A stretch of 64,000 nucleotides of DNA. Origin: Latrodectus hesperus (taxonomy: Eukaryota > Arthropoda > Arachnida > Araneae > Theridiidae). Numbering within the stretch: the first letter of the stretch is position 1; each line of letters starts with the position of its first letter. Where the stretch lies: the NCBI GenBank assembly GCA_037975125.1, contig CM075862.1, forward strand, positions 17,065,125 to 17,129,124. The letters are read 5' to 3'. The translations under genes and the position numbers were made by a program. This document shows positions 61,545 through 64,000 of this stretch, one piece after another. The notes under the pieces were generated by a model. The model was not told the DNA's origin and made no database searches. It saw only the letters and a list, made by a program, of their open reading frames with translations.

Positions 61545-62135
61545 GATGGTAAATACGCTACGGTGAATACTGAAAACCAATGTTCGTCGTAGAACTGCAA
61601 CTCCATCTGAACTCAGATCCTCCCTCGTTGCAAACAGAGGGAGGTTAGTAGCAACGTCAGTCATAGCAAAAGGCTTCACAAAAATTGCTTTACTTGAGGG
61701 CATCAACTATTTCCATCTCGCTCACATCACCACGTTATTATGTCCACTAGACATATTGACCGGAGAACTGTTCTCTTTATAAATGAGTCCCAATTTAGCC
61801 CTCCAAAGCAGTAATAGGCAATCTTCAATATAGGGTGAACCTATAATCAGTTATTACCCATCACATACCCGTGAAAGTGATTCATATGGATCGGTTATTG
61901 CCTGTGTTTGGAGGGGTATCTCTTTGCGCGCACGAATAGACATCCTTGTCTTCCCAAGTGGGACCATGAATATTCGCATCTTTAGAAATGGCATATTTGA
62001 TGCTTGTAATCGTACTTATTCCGGGGTTTATGGGTGATGATTTCCTCTACTACAGGAAGACAGTACACAGCAGCTCACATCGGAAATGAGTATCTTGAAC
62101 AAAAAAAAACCAGCATATGGAGTAGATAAGTCAAT
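61545..62135 (+). pseudogene. Tc1-like transposase fossil
   Basis: Plus-strand blocks: RTATPSELRSSLVANRGRLV (HTH linker region), MSPNLALQSSNRQ (decayed first-D FTDES...F region), ACVWRGISLRARID followed by FPSGTMNIRIFRNGIFDACN (the conserved VWGGIS...GTMN...(Y)RD(E)IL block). The remaining D/E region is scrambled after 62040. No inverted repeats found; many stops. Confidence 0.65.
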
Positions 62136-62149
62136 CACGGTAGCTGAAT

Positions 62150-62455
62150 TGTTGTTGTTGCACCAGCATGCTTCCATGCTGGTGCAAGCTAGCTATGAGT
62201 TGGGCTCTACCAGTTAGATAGAAGCAGCTGAGTGAATTCCTCTTAATTTCGAAGCAAGGACCAAGCAGAACACCCCAATACTTGGCCTGCCACCCACAGA
62301 GGTATCATTTCACTTGGAGGACATTGCGACCACACCCAGTTTTAATGTACCCCAGCCACCTTTAGGGAACACGAAGGATCTTCGGTCGGCGGGGATTTGA
62401 ACTCACTACCTTCTGATAATGAGGACGATGTCCTAAAAAACCTGGCCGCCTTGGT
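62150..62455 (-). mobile_element. tRNA-derived SINE, same family as 47755-48060
   Basis: The tail side (left) has TTGTTGTTG, i.e. an (AAC) tail on the minus strand. A body with GGTATCATTTCACTTGGAGG and ACATTGCGACCACA follows. The head at the right has a B-box-like GGGATTTGAACTC and CCTGGCCGCC. The first 40 bp include a perfect hairpin (62158-62187). Confidence 0.7.
62158..62187. repeat. Perfect 13-bp-arm hairpin
   Basis: TTGCACCAGCATG (62158-62170), loop CTTC, CATGCTGGTGCAA (62175-62187). Lies next to the SINE's tail. It could be part of the SINE 3' structure or a local palindrome. Confidence 0.9.
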
Positions 62456-64000
62456 AGCTGAGTTGTATCAAGCAATTTGAGATGCTTTAGGAAGACGCAT
62501 AGCTTCTTCCAGTCCTTCTCCAAAGTCTTTTGACACGCTTACCACTGCTTTGCAAAAACAATGTCTCTCACTTCCTATAGAACTGATAGATTGCATTAGT
62601 TGCTATATCATTCATCGCGGTATATGCTGTATTATTTTTAGGGAGTTCCCATTCCGTATTAAAAACACTTTCTCGATATCAAACTTACACATCAAGTTTT
62701 TATAATCTGTATTATATATATAATCTGTAACTATAATTATTTTTTATTTCATTTCATGCTATTTTATACCTATATTATAGTATACTATAGTCAAATTTCA
62801 CTGATTATTACATGGAATTGTTTTGTATAATCGCAATTTTTAGGATCCTTTCGAAATTTTTTGGCTATTCTTAACTTCTGAAAACCAGTGCACAGTATAT
62901 TCTAAGAAACTATATTATAAATGAATGAATTACCATTTATACACTTTTATTTAGATAAACTTGCTAATTAAAAAAATGTTTGAAAATAGTATATTTCATT
63001 TTTAAATGTAGAGATACTGAAAGGGATCGTAATTGTTTTTAAATTTTAATTTAGAGCTTTCATCATTTAATAACTTATTTATATAAGAATAGTTTTCCAT
63101 TATACATATTAAGGAGAACTATTCCCATTTATTCAAGAAAGGCTGCTGTTGCTCTATTTAGAGGAATGACTAGACATAACTGATGTCAGGACTATATACC
63201 TCAATTATAGAGTGGTGTATTCCCCCAAACTGTGTTTTGTGTGACTCTAATCAATCACAATGATTTTTGAAGATTTAAATAATTGTATTATACTTTCTTA
63301 GTATGAGGACATTGTCAAGAAATATCGGGGGGGGAGACGTGAACTGATGACTTAAGCGCTAATGTTCAGCATTTGTGAAATAAGTATTATGATGGAAATA
63401 AAGTTTAGGAAGAAGAAATAAATAAAAAAATTTTGAAATATGAGAGACCTTGAAACCATCTCTACATAAGCAATTATGTAAATTAGCAATTTAAATAGAA
63501 AACATACTACTTTTGTCAAAATTAACTAGAAATTTTGCTTTTAAAATATATCTGATTATGGAGGAAAATATTCAAAGTGGTAGCCAAATAGAAATAAAAC
63601 TTAAATTATGCATCATTTTTCATCATCTCTCAATTAATTTTTTCCATACTTTTGAAAGTCATCTCTCTTATATGCTATAAAATATGTTCTTCGTGATATT
63701 TATAAATTTTACTTTAATAAATTTTCTTAGTTTAAATTGTAAGTGATTATTCGAACATAATTTTTGGTCAATTTGACTTTAAATCTCAGATGCTTTCCAT
63801 AATATAATGCACTCCATCTCCAGTGGAAAATTTCACCTCTTGTTTTTCAAGATACCAATTCGCCAATTTGGCATGAAGGTGCTCTATTTTCAAATTAATA
63901 ACTGACAAAAAATGCATATAGAAAACCAACATTCAATCTATTGAAGATAATTAATCCCCATATTGGACTGCTAGCACTATTTTAACGAGTGACACAAAAT
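62456..64000. other. AT-rich DNA, nothing recognised
   Basis: No gene, tRNA-like box or terminal repeat seen. A G-run (GGGGGGGG) near 63329 is an isolated oddity in otherwise AT-rich sequence. Confidence 0.5.

Overview
This window is eukaryotic, strongly AT-rich and almost entirely repetitive. No operons, bacterial genes or convincing host protein-coding gene are visible. The repeat mix is an RNase H-bearing I/Jockey-type LINE, several other LINE 3' ends, many Tc1/mariner remnants, tRNA-derived SINEs, a hAT and a Harbinger-like MITE, and very long (TA)n arrays. That mix suggests an arthropod, most likely an arachnid such as an orb-weaving spider; the taxonomic call is inference.

Layout. 1-5400: AT-rich DNA with one SINE flanked by a 12-bp duplication (1516-1739) and one small ORF with a signal-peptide-like start (2200-2469). 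5405-6932: a scrambled cluster of two inverted mariner fragments and a minus-strand Tc1 transposase remnant carrying a 115-bp tandem duplication and a nested 225-bp hairpin MITE. 7.0-7.4 kb: a large (TCTA)n/(TA)n array. 8-18 kb: SINE copies, one of them (14427-14705) with a perfect 14-bp target duplication, and a LINE 3' end. 19-22.7 kb: featureless AT-rich DNA. 22771-23476: a non-autonomous hAT element with a perfect 8-bp duplication, followed by a mariner C-terminal fossil. 25.5-28.4 kb: a perfect 25-bp-arm hairpin, a diverged tandem duplication, a microsatellite, an RTE-like LINE 3' end, and a Tc1 element with TA duplications landing right behind it.

Centre. 34700-40397 (minus strand) is a full-length LINE, about 5.7 kb, flanked by an identical 13-bp direct repeat. 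ORF1 (gag-like, three CCHC knuckles) is open. ORF2 (endonuclease, reverse transcriptase, RNase H, C-terminal zinc finger) is broken by nonsense codons and frameshifts. Its 3' UTR contains a 128-bp (TA)n array. It is followed by a 1,436-bp Tc1 element (41059-42494) and two older Tc1 fossils (44.0-46.6 kb).

Right part. 47.5-51.1 kb: SINEs. 51217-52202: a probable pogo/Tigger-like non-autonomous element. 54469-56081: a nearly intact mariner-type element with ~165-bp inverted repeats and only two nonsense codons. 57126-59010: a related element with ~307-bp inverted repeats, inserted into a (TA)n array. 60.0-61.26 kb: two LINE 3' fragments. 61.5-62.1 kb: a Tc1 fossil. 62.15-62.46 kb: a SINE. Nothing here looks like a cooperating host pathway: the genes present are selfish-element genes in various states of decay, with several layers of nesting.
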